Of a stretch of 64,000 nucleotides of DNA, positions 63,762 through 64,000 are shown one piece after another. How positions within the stretch are numbered: position 1 is the first letter of the stretch; every line of letters begins with the position of its first letter. The DNA lies in assembly GCA_032717465.1 (NCBI GenBank), contig CM064658.1, positions 5,806,001 to 5,870,000 on the forward strand. Reading direction: 5' to 3'. A model generated the notes under the pieces. It was not told the DNA's origin and did no database searches. It was given only the letters and a program-made list of their open reading frames with translations. The position numbers were made by a program, and so were the translations under genes. The stretch comes from Coenobita brevimanus (taxonomy: Eukaryota > Arthropoda > Malacostraca > Decapoda > Coenobitidae).

Positions 63762-64000
63762 ATTCTATCTATCTACCTATTCCCAGACACCTTAATCCCA
63801 TAAGGGGTGGCCAAAAACAAATCGCCTCCATGTCTCCCTATCTCCCGCCATGTCGCTGCCCTGCTCCCAGCTTACACCCCCCTCTCTCATATACCTCTCC
63901 ACTACATCCCTTCATCTCATTCTTAGCCTCCCCCTCCCTCTCCCCCTCTTCAAACTCACATACACTCTACTTGCCAATCTCTTGCTCTCCATCCTCTCCA
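63762..64000 (-). mobile_element. RTE-like LINE 3' end, reversed, runs off the window
   Basis: In reverse it follows 43,830-44,060 closely: GTATATGAGAGAGGGGGGTG, GGAGGCGATTTGTTTTTGGC, CACCCCTTATGGGATTAAGG and a GTCTGGGAATAGGTAG end. More of the element may lie beyond 64,000. Confidence 0.88.

Overview
This is eukaryotic, AT-rich, intron- and transposon-dense DNA from an animal, most likely an arthropod and plausibly a decapod crustacean. The host group is inferred from overall composition, abundant (TA)n, (GATA)n and (GT)n microsatellites and the LINE/SINE types; no diagnostic marker proves it. There is no prokaryotic operon, CRISPR array, rRNA operon or tRNA gene that I can recognise.

One host gene dominates. 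On the minus strand, from about 55,975 down to a stop codon at 3,474, I can chain 18 coding exons of a small G protein signalling modulator (SGSM1/SGSM2, RUTBC family): the Rab-binding PH-like region, then a TBC (RabGAP) domain split by a long acidic linker, ending in the family's conserved C-terminal tail. Codon phases agree at every junction except one (exon 6 to exon 7). One intron uses a GC-AG donor. Both catalytic fingers of the TBC domain (IxxDxxR and YxQ) are intact. The N-terminal RUN domain was not found and probably lies beyond the right edge. Three broken copies of this gene's own exons ('ghost exons') sit in its introns.

The introns are an archive of nested mobile elements. From left to right the main ones are: a 930-bp foldback (372-1301); a roughly 370-bp tandem repeat broken by a Tc1-like element (11868-13255); hAT-like and Tigger-like non-autonomous elements (18379-19788, 21735-22654); a decayed piggyBac (26778-30104) inside a family A repeat and itself hit by a family B element; a CR1/Jockey-like LINE (about 32860-38364) carrying a Tc1-like element with a full-length transposase ORF (34441-35826); a nearly intact RTE-like LINE (about 40862-44065); a piggyBac-like MITE (44636-45397); a hAT element (48888-51962) nested in a Tigger-like element (48541-52481); a 611-bp foldback (56222-56832); and a Tigger-like element (61256-62447) holding a 5S rRNA-derived SINE.

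The short repeats are modular. Family B joins the two ends of the RTE-like LINE and omits its coding region. Its 5' head is either a 5S rRNA fragment or, in reverse, part of family A, which carries a conserved 13-bp hairpin. This looks like LINE-driven SINE assembly in progress and is the most unusual signal in the window, together with the ghost exons.
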